Notes under the pieces: model-generated
What the model was told of the DNA's origin: nothing
The model's input: the letters and a program-made list of their open reading frames with translations, nothing else
The model's database searches: none
Shown here: positions 8,093 to 16,582 of the stretch, one piece after another
Numbering within the stretch: the first letter of the stretch is position 1
How the letters are laid out: the number at the start of each line of letters is the position of its first letter
Source of the DNA: Selenomonas ruminantium subsp. ruminantium ATCC 12561
GTDB lineage: Bacteria > Bacillota > Negativicutes > Selenomonadales > Selenomonadaceae
Length of the DNA stretch: 64,000 nt
NCBI RefSeq assembly: GCF_000424065.1
Contig: NZ_AUJE01000007.1
Span: 58,543-122,542 of the forward strand
Reading direction: 5' to 3'
Position numbers and translations under genes: made by a program

Positions 8093-9391
8093 ATGCAGAA
8101 GGTTATTAAGATAGGCTTATTAGGAGCCGGAACTGTTGGCTCCGGCGTGATTAAAGTGCTGGAGATGAATCGGCAGCAAATTACCGAGCGCGTGAGAGCA
8201 GAACTGATGATTAAAAAGGTTCTGGTGCGCGATTGCAGTAAGGTACGCCCTTTTTTGGCGGGCTATCAGGTCACGGACAAGATTGAAGACATCTTGAATG
8301 ATGACGAAATCGAAATCGTTGTCGAGCTGATGGGCGGACTCAATCCGGCCAAGGATTATATGCTGCGGGCTATGGAAGCCGGCAAGAATGTCGTTACGGC
8401 CAATAAGGATGTCGTGGCACAGTTCGGCAAGGAAATGTTTGCCAAAGCCGAAGAAAAGGATGTGGACTTCCTCTTTGAAGCCAGTGTCGGCGGCGGTATT
8501 CCCATCATTACGCCGCTCAAGCAGTGCCTGACGGCCAATCAGATTACGGAAATCATGGGCATTGTGAATGGTACGACCAACTATATGCTCACGAAAATGA
8601 CGGAATGCGGCAGCGATTATGCCAGTGTCTTGAAAGAGGCACAGGAAAAAGGCTATGCGGAAGCCAATCCTTCTGCCGATGTGGATGGGCTCGATGCAGC
8701 GCGCAAGGCGGCAATACTAGCCTCGCTGGCCTTTAATACCCGTGTGGAACTCAAAGATGTGTCCGTAGAAGGTATCACGAAGATTACTCCCGATGATATC
8801 GAATATGCCCGGAATTTAGGTTATGTAATCAAACTGCTGGCTGTGGGCAAGGAAACGCAGGAGCATGGTGTAGATGTGCGGGTACATCCGGTATTCCTGC
8901 CCAAGGATCATCCGTTGGCTGCAGTCAATGGCGTGTTTAATGCCATTTTTGTCAAGGGCAATGCCATCGGTGATGCCATGTTCTACGGCCAGGGCGCAGG
9001 TTCCCTGCCTACGGCATCGGCAGTGGTCGCGGATGTGATTGACGTTTCCCGTGATATCATGCGCGATAATTTTGGCCGGGTACGCTGCACCTGCTATGAA
9101 GAAAAGCCCATCTGCCCCATTGAGAAGACGGAGTCTTCCTATTATGTGCGCCTGCTCGTAGACGACAAGCCCGGTGTATTGGGTTATGTGGCTACAGCTT
9201 TCGGCAATGCCGGTGTAAGTTTGGAATCCGTTATTCAGACGCATCGGAACATCGTTGACCATGCCGAAATCGTGGCGATTTCCCACCGCGTGGAGCATGC
9301 GCAGATTGAGGCAGCTTTAGCGTCGCTCAAGGCGCTGTCCGTGGTAGATGAAATTCGCAGTGTCATTCGTGTTGAGCAGGAACGGGGGTAA
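8093..9391 (+). CDS. hom: Homoserine dehydrogenase
   Basis: Reduces aspartate semialdehyde to homoserine with NAD(P)H, the branch point to threonine and methionine. The 432-residue protein has the Rossmann motif GLLGAGTVGSG at its N-terminus, the catalytic-domain signature GGIPIITPL...ITEIMGIVNGTTNYMLTKM split by a short stretch, and a C-terminal ACT domain (YYVRLLVDDKPGVLGYVATAFG) expected to give threonine feedback. ATG 8093 is chosen because AAAGGGG stands 8 bases upstream; a GTG at 8084 is less likely. thrB follows after 4 bases. Confidence 0.97.
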   Translation: MQKVIKIGLLGAGTVGSGVIKVLEMNRQQITERVRAELMIKKVLVRDCSKVRPFLAGYQVTDKIEDILNDDEIEIVVELMGGLNPAKDYMLRAMEAGKNVVTANKDVVAQFGKEMFAKAEEKDVDFLFEASVGGGIPIITPLKQCLTANQITEIMGIVNGTTNYMLTKMTECGSDYASVLKEAQEKGYAEANPSADVDGLDAARKAAILASLAFNTRVELKDVSVEGITKITPDDIEYARNLGYVIKLLAVGKETQEHGVDVRVHPVFLPKDHPLAAVNGVFNAIFVKGNAIGDAMFYGQGAGSLPTASAVVADVIDVSRDIMRDNFGRVRCTCYEEKPICPIEKTESSYYVRLLVDDKPGVLGYVATAFGNAGVSLESVIQTHRNIVDHAEIVAISHRVEHAQIEAALASLKALSVVDEIRSVIRVEQERG

Positions 9392-9395
9392 GTCA

Positions 9396-10328
9396 GTGGA
9401 TAGTCGCAGCATCTGGGTTAGAGTCCCGGGAACAAGTGCCAACTGCGGGCCGGGATTTGATTCCATTGGGCTGGCTTGTACGGTCTACAATGACTTGCAG
9501 TTAAGATTGACGGAGGATCCCGGCTGTCGTATAACGATTGACGGTGCCGGCGCCGAAAATATCCCTCGTGACGAGCGCAATATCGTCTGGCAGTCAGTCC
9601 AGTATCTGCTCAAAAAAGCAGGTATGTCTGATACCTATAAAGGAGCGGTCATCCATATGGATAATCATGTGCCCTTGTCCCGTGGCTTAGGCAGCAGTGC
9701 TACAGCCATTGTAGCGGGGCTGAAGGGCGCGAACGCGCTGATCAACAACCGCTTTACCCGTCGGGAACTGTTGCAGTTCGCGACCGAGATTGAGGGGCAT
9801 CCGGATAATGTAGCACCGGCCATCTATGGCGGCTTTACCGTCAGCACCGTAACCCGCGGGGATGTGGAGTGCTTTACGCTGATTCCCAAAATGCGGTTAA
9901 AACTTGTGGTGGCGGTGCCTGATTTCCCTCTGTCCACGAAAAAGGCACGGGAAGTCCTGCCCAAGGAAGTATCCATGAAGGACGCCATCAACAATATTGG
10001 CCGTGCCGGTATGCTCGTAGCAGCGCTTTGCAAGGGCAATGAAAAATTCCTGCGCAATGTGTTTGAAGATGCACTGCATCAGCCGTATCGGGCAAAACTG
10101 ATTCCCGGCATGTATGATGTGTTCAATGCCGCAAAAAAGGTAGGTGCCTTGGGCGCCAGTCTGAGTGGTGCTGGTCCGTGTCTTATTGCCTATTGTCTGC
10201 AGCGCCGCCATGTGGAAGAAGCTGTGGGGCAGGCGATGAAGGAGACATTTGCCCGCCATGGGGTGACGGCAGATATTTTGCTGTTGGATTTGGATACCCG
10301 TGGGGCACATATTGTGAATGACAGATGA
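9396..10328 (+). CDS. thrB: Homoserine kinase
   Basis: Phosphorylates homoserine for threonine synthesis. It is a GHMP kinase of 310 residues: N-terminal VRVPGTSANCGPGFDSIGLA, ATP-binding PLSRGLGSSATAIVAGL and a C-terminal GASLSGAGPCLIAY motif 3. The GTG at 9396 (VDSRSIWVRVP) follows GGGGG after 7 bases and starts 4 bases after the hom stop, so hom-thrB are coupled. An upstream frame extending into hom is ignored because homologues start near this point. Threonine synthase is not in the window. Confidence 0.95.
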   Translation: MDSRSIWVRVPGTSANCGPGFDSIGLACTVYNDLQLRLTEDPGCRITIDGAGAENIPRDERNIVWQSVQYLLKKAGMSDTYKGAVIHMDNHVPLSRGLGSSATAIVAGLKGANALINNRFTRRELLQFATEIEGHPDNVAPAIYGGFTVSTVTRGDVECFTLIPKMRLKLVVAVPDFPLSTKKAREVLPKEVSMKDAINNIGRAGMLVAALCKGNEKFLRNVFEDALHQPYRAKLIPGMYDVFNAAKKVGALGASLSGAGPCLIAYCLQRRHVEEAVGQAMKETFARHGVTADILLLDLDTRGAHIVNDR

Positions 10329-10333
10329 AGTAA

Positions 10334-11584
10334 ATGATGACTGAAAACGAATTTGTAAATAGAGTCCGCACTGCAGGCGCCCGCGTGTTTATCGTGGGCG
10401 GCTGGGTGCGGGATTTTTTGCGTCAGATGCCCGCCCACGACAAGGATTATATGGTGGCCGGCATTGACGAGGAAAAATTTCAACAGGTATTTCCAAAAGC
10501 ATCAAGAGTCGGCAAGGCTTTTCCCGTGTATCTCGTGGAGATTGACGGTCACCATGCCGAGGTGGCTTTTGCCCGCAAGGAAGAAAAACAGGGGGCAGGC
10601 TATCGTGGTTTTGTGGTGGAGTATGGCCGTGAGGTAACACTCGAAGAAGATTTATATCGCCGGGATACCACCATCAACAGCATGGCGATGGAACTGCCCT
10701 CAGGAGAGATTTTTGACTTCTATGGGGGAAGGCATGATGTGGAGCAGGGCATAATCCGCCCGGTGTCCCATCACTTTGCGGAAGACCCGGTGCGGGCGCT
10801 TAGAGCTGCCCGGCAGGCTGCAGAGTTTAACTTCACCCTGGCTGAGGAAACCAAAACGGCAATGAAGGCCTGCCAGGAGGAACTGGCAGGGGAACCGGCT
10901 GAACGGCTTCTGCAGGAACTCAAGCGGGCCTTGATGACAGAAAGGCCTTCCCGTTTTTTCCGTGCCCTGCAGGCAACAGGCCTTCTTGATGTGACTTTTC
11001 CGGAACTAGCCAAGTTAATCGGCAAGACTCAGCCGGAAGCTTTTCATCCGGAAGGGGATGCATTTGAACATACCATGCTGGTTGTGGATACGGTGGCGGC
11101 AGAGACGGATTCCCTGCTGGCTCGTTTTTGCGGCCTTGTTCATGATTTGGGCAAGGGGGAAACGCCGGCAGAAATGCTCCCACATCATTATGGCCATGAG
11201 GTTCGTGGGCAGGATGTACTGCGGAAGTGGAATCAGCGCATGACCCTGCCGAAAAAATGGCTGCAGGGAGGTTTGCTCGTTATTGAGCAGCATATGCGGG
11301 CACCCAGACTCACCAAGGCGGGCAAGATTACAGAATTGCTGCTGAAAGTAAATTCCTCACCGCTGACAATGGCGGAATTTCAAGCCGTTATCCGGGCTGA
11401 CCATCACAGCTTGCCCTTTTATTTGGAACAGGCTCCGGCAATTCTTGCCCGAATGCAACAGGTAAATGGCAGTCAGGCACCGAATGCTTTAACTGGAGCA
11501 GCAATTGGTGATTGGGTGCGGAGTCAGCAAGTAAAGGTATATCAAGCGTTAAAACATCGTAATCAAGGAGACAAAAAATTATGA
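10334..11584 (+). CDS. cca: CCA-adding tRNA nucleotidyltransferase with HD domain
   Basis: Adds or repairs the 3' CCA of tRNA. The 416-residue protein has the class II nucleotidyltransferase motif IVGGWVRDFL, the DxD metal ligands in HDKDYMV, YRRDTTINSMA, and EDPVRALRAARQAAEF. A C-terminal HD phosphohydrolase domain follows (HTMLVVDTV ... VHDLGKGETP ... HHYGHEVRG), as in the E. coli-type enzyme. Five tRNA genes at 56728-57129 already encode CCA, so repair is a plausible main role. The stop overlaps the next gene by ATGA. Confidence 0.92.
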   Translation: MMTENEFVNRVRTAGARVFIVGGWVRDFLRQMPAHDKDYMVAGIDEEKFQQVFPKASRVGKAFPVYLVEIDGHHAEVAFARKEEKQGAGYRGFVVEYGREVTLEEDLYRRDTTINSMAMELPSGEIFDFYGGRHDVEQGIIRPVSHHFAEDPVRALRAARQAAEFNFTLAEETKTAMKACQEELAGEPAERLLQELKRALMTERPSRFFRALQATGLLDVTFPELAKLIGKTQPEAFHPEGDAFEHTMLVVDTVAAETDSLLARFCGLVHDLGKGETPAEMLPHHYGHEVRGQDVLRKWNQRMTLPKKWLQGGLLVIEQHMRAPRLTKAGKITELLLKVNSSPLTMAEFQAVIRADHHSLPFYLEQAPAILARMQQVNGSQAPNALTGAAIGDWVRSQQVKVYQALKHRNQGDKKL

Positions 11585-12957
11585 CCTGGTGGCGTCAACG
11601 ACGCACTTATATTGTGATTATTGCTCTTACCACTTGTATTATTGGCGGTACAATGGGAGGAATTCTTTTTTATCAGGCTCAGTTAAAAGCCAACGCCATA
11701 CCGGCAGGGGATAAAATGCTGAAAACCAGCCAGCATGCTCCTGTATCCTATTCCCCGGTATTGGAATGGGAAAAGGATGTCAATGCGGTTTTTTATGAAG
11801 TGGAATTTTTTACCTCGCTGCCGTTCTTTTTAGATGCAGAAAGCGAGTCGACAGCAGCTGTTTACCGCACCAGACGGGTATATCAGAATCGTTATAACCC
11901 GCCTTTGCAGGAGTTTGCCAAAGATGTATTGGGAAAACGCCCCATTTACTGGCGTGTACGGTCGATGGATTTCGATGGGAATCCCATGACGCCCTTTACG
12001 GCACCCGCAGAATTATGGACGAGCCCGGATATTGCGCCCATGAATGCTCCGCTGCTGGTAACGGAGTATTCGGGTAAAAATGGTACGGTGCTGTTGTATC
12101 CGGTTTATCATTGGGTGCAGCAGGCAGGTGCCAAGAGCTATGAAGTAGCCCTTTACCATGAAAATCCGCAGGTAAATGAAAATGCACAGCCGTTTGCGAC
12201 CTTGTTTGCGGATATGGCTGAGCTCTATGACCCATCTCCCCGGCCATTGGTAAACGGTTTTTATTGGCGTGTGCTGTCCTTTGATCAGAATGGAAATGTT
12301 TTGGGAACCTGGTCAGAGCCGCAGTATTACAAGGTTTCGCCGCTCGATAAGTGGGAAGTCGGAGTGCTCGGCGACAGCATCAGCCATGGCGGCGGGCACT
12401 TCTCCTTTGGACCGGCAGACTTTGAATTCAGCTATCTGACCTACTTGAATTTTCCGGCAGTAAATCTTTCGCAGAGCGGGGATACCGCGCAGATGACGCG
12501 TGACCGCTTTGATAAGGACGTGCTTCCCTTTAAGCCCCATTATCTGTTGATTATGACGGGCAGCAACAGCTTGCGGGCAGGGGAAGACCCGCAAGTGGTC
12601 ATAGACTGCCTGAAGGAAATTCAGCGCAAGTGTCTCGAAAACAATATCGCACCGATACTCATGACCTTGCCGATGGTTAATCCCGAAAGTATTCAGCATA
12701 TCTTCAAGGAGGAAACAGCTCCTGACTATGCCCAGCGGTTTGATGCAGTGAATCGTTTTATCCGTACACAGGTGTATATTGATACAGCTGCGGTATTTAC
12801 TTATCAAAATAATAAGCTGCCGGTGAAATATGCTTTAGATGGCCTGCATCCGGATGCCAATGGCAAAAAACTGATGGCGGAAAAAATCAATGCTGTCTGG
12901 CCGCAGGTAAAGGCAATGGCAGATAAGATGCTGGTGGATTATCAGAATGAATATTAA
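11581..12957 (+). CDS. Membrane-anchored SGNH/GDSL hydrolase
   Basis: 458 residues. An N-terminal membrane anchor (residues ~10-32, IVIIALTTCIIGGTMGGILFY) is followed by ~220 residues that look like two beta-sandwich modules (EWEKDVNAVFYEVEFF, YWRVRSMDFDGNPM, FYWRVLSFDQNGN), resembling fibronectin-type repeats. The C-terminal third is an SGNH hydrolase: GDSISHGG (catalytic Ser near 265), GSNSLRAG (block III) and DGLHPDANG (Asp and His near 420). It is probably an esterase or deacylase acting on an envelope glycan or lipid outside the cytoplasmic membrane; the substrate cannot be told. Its start overlaps the cca stop by 4 bases, and an AsmA-like gene follows. Confidence 0.85.
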   Translation: MTWWRQRRTYIVIIALTTCIIGGTMGGILFYQAQLKANAIPAGDKMLKTSQHAPVSYSPVLEWEKDVNAVFYEVEFFTSLPFFLDAESESTAAVYRTRRVYQNRYNPPLQEFAKDVLGKRPIYWRVRSMDFDGNPMTPFTAPAELWTSPDIAPMNAPLLVTEYSGKNGTVLLYPVYHWVQQAGAKSYEVALYHENPQVNENAQPFATLFADMAELYDPSPRPLVNGFYWRVLSFDQNGNVLGTWSEPQYYKVSPLDKWEVGVLGDSISHGGGHFSFGPADFEFSYLTYLNFPAVNLSQSGDTAQMTRDRFDKDVLPFKPHYLLIMTGSNSLRAGEDPQVVIDCLKEIQRKCLENNIAPILMTLPMVNPESIQHIFKEETAPDYAQRFDAVNRFIRTQVYIDTAAVFTYQNNKLPVKYALDGLHPDANGKKLMAEKINAVWPQVKAMADKMLVDYQNEY

Positions 12958-13002
12958 ATTTTTCCTTTTAGGCGTACAGTCTTGTAGATGAGGTTTAACA
13001 AT

Positions 13003-14433
13003 ATGTCTATGCTATTTTGGATACGCAGTCATTGGAAAAAAACATTGCTTATAACAGCAGCAGTAATTTCTGTTGCTGTTATTCTGGTGTTGGAAGTATT
13101 TAGCCGGGGAGCAGCGGCCATCTTTAATCAGGCTATGGCTGAGCAGGATATGCTCAAAGGGAATATCACGGCGGAAAAAATTGTCGCCCATATTACCGGT
13201 GATGTGAATTTTACCGGTTTGGAATGGCGGGATGAAGAAGGCCGGCTTATCCTGCGTGTGCCGGAAGGGTATTTTCGCGCACGGATTTGGGATGTGGTGA
13301 CGGGACACATAAAATCCACGACCATTCAGGAATTGACCCTGAAAAATGCTGAAGTCTCCGTGCATTTGGCAGATGATATGTCTGTGGATTTTATTCGCAA
13401 TTCGCGAGCGATGAAACAGGTGAAGGAAGAAGATCAAGACTGGCGGATGAAGGTCAGCCTGGCGGGGAAAAGTGAGGAAGAACGCAAGAAAATTGGTGAA
13501 TTCCGCCGCCGCAAACGGGCGGAGAAGATGGCGAATCAGTGGAGCAACTTTGACCGGGAAGGGAAAAAAATCCGCATGAAGTTAAACTTTGTGGACTGCC
13601 GTATGGAGGTTTTCTTCAAGGAACGGCATTATCTCCTGTCCCGGGCGAATCTTACTGCAGATATCAACACCGATAAGGCAATGGAAATTGAGCTCAATAC
13701 CGGCGGCTTCGGTGGTACGATGATTGGCAGCGGGGTGAAGCTCAAGGGAAAAGTCGATTTTCATGGTTCAGATATGCCGACTGGTGATTTGCGTATCAGC
13801 TTCTATGATGTTGATCCGTCATCGCTGGATTTAGGGGTTAATATTCACGATAAGATGACGCTGGATAGTCACTTGACCGGGCCGTTGAACGATATAAATG
13901 GCAATGGGCAGGTAATCATGCAGGAATTGCATATTCCCGGGCTGACGTTTCAAAACGTGATGGGCAATGTTCATTATGATGGTGTTCACCTGGAGTTCAG
14001 TGATGTGCTCGCCAATGTCTATGGTGGAGAACTGCGGGCGGAGGGCGTTTATGATTTGGACACCCGCTATTATCGTATTCATGGAAAAGGAACCGGCTTG
14101 CAGACAGAGCAGGCTTTGCGCGGCAGCCATTTTTACTGCAGTGTGGATTTGGATATGTATTTGGAGTCCAAAGGCAGTGGCCGGGAAACCTCATCTTATG
14201 GCCAATTTACTTCGGGAGAAGGCCGCTATAAGATAATGCCTTTCAAGCGTATTTCCGGCAAGTTCCATCAGGGCTATCGGGATTTGAAATTTGATGATGT
14301 GGTCATTGAATTTGCCGGATTTTCCATGCATACGGATGCCTTGCAGGTGAAGGAGGGCAAGCTGACGCTGAGCCCTGTAAGATTACAGGACAATATGGGG
14401 AATCTGTTGGGAACATATGAGCATAATAAGTAA
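13003..14433 (+). CDS. AsmA-like / DUF-type membrane-anchored envelope protein
   Basis: 476 residues. One N-terminal transmembrane segment (TLLITAAVISVAVILVLEVF) leads into a long, mostly beta-strand exported part. The opening pattern ITAEKIVAHITGDVNFTGLEWRDEEGRLILRVPEGYFR resembles the AsmA/TamB group, in which the exported part forms a groove moving lipids between membranes. There is a charged insert at about 140-190. ATG 13003 is favoured because GAGG at 12990-12993 stands 9 bases upstream, rather than ATG 12988, which has no Shine-Dalgarno. The class is inferred from overall layout, so confidence is moderate. Its presence fits a double-membrane Firmicute. Confidence 0.6.
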   Translation: MSMLFWIRSHWKKTLLITAAVISVAVILVLEVFSRGAAAIFNQAMAEQDMLKGNITAEKIVAHITGDVNFTGLEWRDEEGRLILRVPEGYFRARIWDVVTGHIKSTTIQELTLKNAEVSVHLADDMSVDFIRNSRAMKQVKEEDQDWRMKVSLAGKSEEERKKIGEFRRRKRAEKMANQWSNFDREGKKIRMKLNFVDCRMEVFFKERHYLLSRANLTADINTDKAMEIELNTGGFGGTMIGSGVKLKGKVDFHGSDMPTGDLRISFYDVDPSSLDLGVNIHDKMTLDSHLTGPLNDINGNGQVIMQELHIPGLTFQNVMGNVHYDGVHLEFSDVLANVYGGELRAEGVYDLDTRYYRIHGKGTGLQTEQALRGSHFYCSVDLDMYLESKGSGRETSSYGQFTSGEGRYKIMPFKRISGKFHQGYRDLKFDDVVIEFAGFSMHTDALQVKEGKLTLSPVRLQDNMGNLLGTYEHNK

Positions 14434-14506
14434 ATACGCGCTTGCTTTTTTATCGTAAATGATGGACAATAGATATACATTGCAAGCGGGAGGTAAGGTT
14501 TTATCC

Positions 14507-14920
14507 ATGAAAGTTAATTTACAGGAATTAGCCAAGGCGCTGTCCCAGTCGGACATGCATCAGGGCTACATCGATATTGCCAGTGGCAAGGTCATCATCA
14601 TGCGGGATGATTTTAGTGAGGAAGAAACCCTGAATCATGTCTTTGAGATAGAGGATGATTGGGAGCATTATATCCCACTGCCCAATATGGTAGACAGTGA
14701 AGGGCATAATCTGATGGAAAGTTTTGCTGCTACGCAGCGGGACGATGTTAAGACGCGTTTGCAGGAAATTCTGCGCAATCCTGGTGCTCAGCTGAAATTC
14801 CGACAGCAGATTAAGCACTTATTGCTAAAATCTGCCTGGGAAAAGTTTCAGCGGGAGTATTTCCTGAATGTTGCCCGTGATTACTGTGATGAAAACGATT
14901 TGGAGTATGAAGAACAATGA
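14507..14920 (+). CDS. UPF0158 family protein
   Basis: 137 residues, soluble and acidic. It matches the UPF0158 layout: an N-terminal GYIDIASGKVIIM strand, the YIPLPN motif, LMESFAA and a C-terminal WEKFQREYFLNVARDYCDENDLEYEE. The function of this family is unknown. ATG 14507 has GGGAGGT at 14489-14495; an in-frame ATG at 14459 lacks a ribosome binding site and would add a poorly conserved leader. The stop overlaps the next start by ATGA. Confidence 0.8.
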   Translation: MKVNLQELAKALSQSDMHQGYIDIASGKVIIMRDDFSEEETLNHVFEIEDDWEHYIPLPNMVDSEGHNLMESFAATQRDDVKTRLQEILRNPGAQLKFRQQIKHLLLKSAWEKFQREYFLNVARDYCDENDLEYEEQ

Positions 14921-15399
14921 CGGTAATGGTACAGTGTTATGCGATTTTTTGGCTGCTTACCTCGATTGCATCTTTGAAGATGGTAATGGAGCGCTTGGGT
15001 GCTGATGAAGATGACGAACGGCAAAAAGAGCAGCGGGATGAACTGGATGCTATGGGGAAGATGTTTTCCGGCGAGTTCATCAGTCGTATGTTTATCCTGA
15101 TTGGGGCACTTCTGCTCATCTTTGACTGTGTGGGCATGTTTTTGGCTTACCAGTATGTGGACTTTCGTCCCTGGCAGCTCGCTGTATTCTATATTTCCAT
15201 TGCGGCATTGACTGGTGATTTGGCACATAATATTTACCGTTATCGGGGGCTGCGGGCGGAAGGTGCCGATATTTCGGCAATTTTGACGGAGAGCATTGAC
15301 GATATCAAATCCGGTTGGAATCTGTTGTCGCTGGCAGCTATTGGCGGCAAATTGATTTTGGGCGTCCTTTTGGTACTTTGGACAGTCTTCCCGTCCTAA
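14917..15399 (+). CDS. Hypothetical membrane protein, 160 residues
   Basis: I do not recognise a family. An N-terminal hydrophobic stretch is followed by a highly charged segment (RLGADEDDERQKEQRDELDAMGK) and then three clear membrane segments (MFILIGALLLIFDCVGMFLAY, LAVFYISIAALTGDLAHNIY and LLSLAAIGGKLILGVLLVLWTVF). It overlaps the UPF0158 gene by 4 bases, so the two are probably co-translated. Nothing in the sequence points to a catalytic function. Confidence 0.7.
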   Translation: MTVMVQCYAIFWLLTSIASLKMVMERLGADEDDERQKEQRDELDAMGKMFSGEFISRMFILIGALLLIFDCVGMFLAYQYVDFRPWQLAVFYISIAALTGDLAHNIYRYRGLRAEGADISAILTESIDDIKSGWNLLSLAAIGGKLILGVLLVLWTVFPS

Positions 15400-15465
15400 A
15401 TTAGTAGGAATTATCGCTGAAATGTGGTATGATATATCATAGTAAACAGTTCAGGGGGGATTCTC

Positions 15466-15720
15466 ATGGTTAGTGAAGAAACTATGATGTTTAAAATGGG
15501 CGGCGAGGAAAGCAAAGCCGAGACGATTATTCGTCAGGCCAGTGCCGCTATGGAAGAAAAGGGCTATAACCCCGTCAATCAGCTGGTAGGTTACCTGCTG
15601 TCCGGGGACCCGGCCTATGTGACCAGCTACAAGGAAGCGCGGAGTCTTATCCGCAAGCTGGAACGAGATGAATTATTGGAGGAACTGGTGCGTTCCTATT
15701 TGGAGAAACTGAAGAAATGA
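15466..15720 (+). CDS. ireB: IreB family regulatory phosphoprotein (UPF0297)
   Basis: 84 residues with the typical family sequence [10 protein letters not shown]...[47 protein letters not shown]. IreB is a substrate of the IreK Ser/Thr kinase in enterococci and affects cephalosporin resistance; in most Firmicutes its gene begins the ireB-ruvX-UPF0473-mltG cluster, exactly as here. An extended -10 (TG then G and TATGAT at 15428-15433) and AGGGGGGA ribosome binding site precede it. Overlaps ruvX by 4 bases. Confidence 0.95.
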   Translation: MVSEETMMFKMGGEESKAETIIRQASAAMEEKGYNPVNQLVGYLLSGDPAYVTSYKEARSLIRKLERDELLEELVRSYLEKLKK

Positions 15721-16133
15721 AAAGATACATGTCGTTAGACATTGGTGACCGCACGGTCGGTATTGCCGTAAGTGACTTATTGGGGCTCACGGCTCAGGGC
15801 GTGGAAACCATCCGCCGTGGTGAGCTCGACGCTGACCTCAACCGGCTTGACGAACTGATTGCGCAGTATGAAGTGGACGAGCTGGTTTCCGGCTATCCGA
15901 AAAATATGAATGGCACGGAAGGGGAACGCTGCCAGATTGTCAAAGACTTTATGGCAGAGGTGTCCAAGCGCCATCCGGATTTGCCCGTGCATTTCTGGGA
16001 TGAACGCCTTTCCACCGTTGCGGCCACGCGTTCGCTGATTGAAGCGGATGTATCTCGCAAGAAGCGGCGCAAGGTCATTGATAAGATGGCGGCAGTATTT
16101 ATCCTGCAAGGCTGGCTTGACAGTCTTCATTGA
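15717..16133 (+). CDS. ruvX: Holliday junction resolvase-like nuclease RuvX/YqgF
   Basis: 138 residues with an RNase H-like fold. [20 protein letters not shown] gives the first catalytic Asp, and [13 protein letters not shown] and [11 protein letters not shown] are family motifs with the second acidic residue. The family takes part in pre-16S rRNA processing and was first proposed as a resolvase. The start overlaps the ireB stop (ATGA). The conserved neighbourhood strengthens the call. Confidence 0.96.
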   Translation: MKRYMSLDIGDRTVGIAVSDLLGLTAQGVETIRRGELDADLNRLDELIAQYEVDELVSGYPKNMNGTEGERCQIVKDFMAEVSKRHPDLPVHFWDERLSTVAATRSLIEADVSRKKRRKVIDKMAAVFILQGWLDSLH

Positions 16134-16178
16134 GATAGGATAAAATAAATTGTCAATTAATCTACAGAGGTGAAAAAC

Positions 16179-16505
16179 ATGGCAAATAAAGAAGATATGC
16201 AGGAAGATGGCGTTGTTGTCGTAATGACCGATCAGGACGGCAACGAATACTATTACGAGGAAGAAATGATTATCCCCGTAGGCGACGAAAAATATGCACT
16301 GCTGATTGGCATTCATAACGACGAAGATGGTCATGAGCATTGCGGTTGCGGCTGTGGCTGTGAAGATGAGGACGAAGATGTCATCATCGCCAAAATCGTC
16401 AAGGGTGCTGACGGCGAAGACGAGTACGTCGAGCCCACCGATGAGGAATTCGAGGCGGTACAGAAAGCCTACGACGCTCTGGTTGAAGAATCGGAACAGG
16501 AGTAA
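16179..16505 (+). CDS. UPF0473 (DUF1292) protein with Cys/His-rich insert
   Basis: 108 residues, very acidic. The family core is visible as VVVMTDQDGNEYYYEEEMIIPVGDEKYALLIG at the N-terminus and VEPTDEEFEAVQKAYDALVEE at the C-terminus. Between them is HEHCGCGCGCEDEDEDV, a run of alternating Cys and Gly flanked by His and acidic residues, which could bind metal; the Bacillus relative I recall has no such stretch. The function of the family is unknown. ATG 16179 follows AGAGGTG; it lies in the ireB-ruvX-mltG cluster. Confidence 0.88.
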   Translation: MANKEDMQEDGVVVVMTDQDGNEYYYEEEMIIPVGDEKYALLIGIHNDEDGHEHCGCGCGCEDEDEDVIIAKIVKGADGEDEYVEPTDEEFEAVQKAYDALVEESEQE

Positions 16506-16518
16506 AATAGGTAATAAG

Positions 16519-16547
16519 CTGCCATTCTTTGCAGAATGGCAGTTTTT
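16519..16547 (+). terminator. Rho-independent terminator after the UPF0473 gene
   Basis: CTGCCATTCT (16519-16528), loop TTGC, AGAATGGCAG (16533-16542), then TTTTT. A perfect 10-bp stem that separates ireB-ruvX-UPF0473 from mltG. Confidence 0.92.
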
Positions 16548-16582
16548 CGTTTTGCCGAAAAAATAGGACAGGAGATGTTGGT

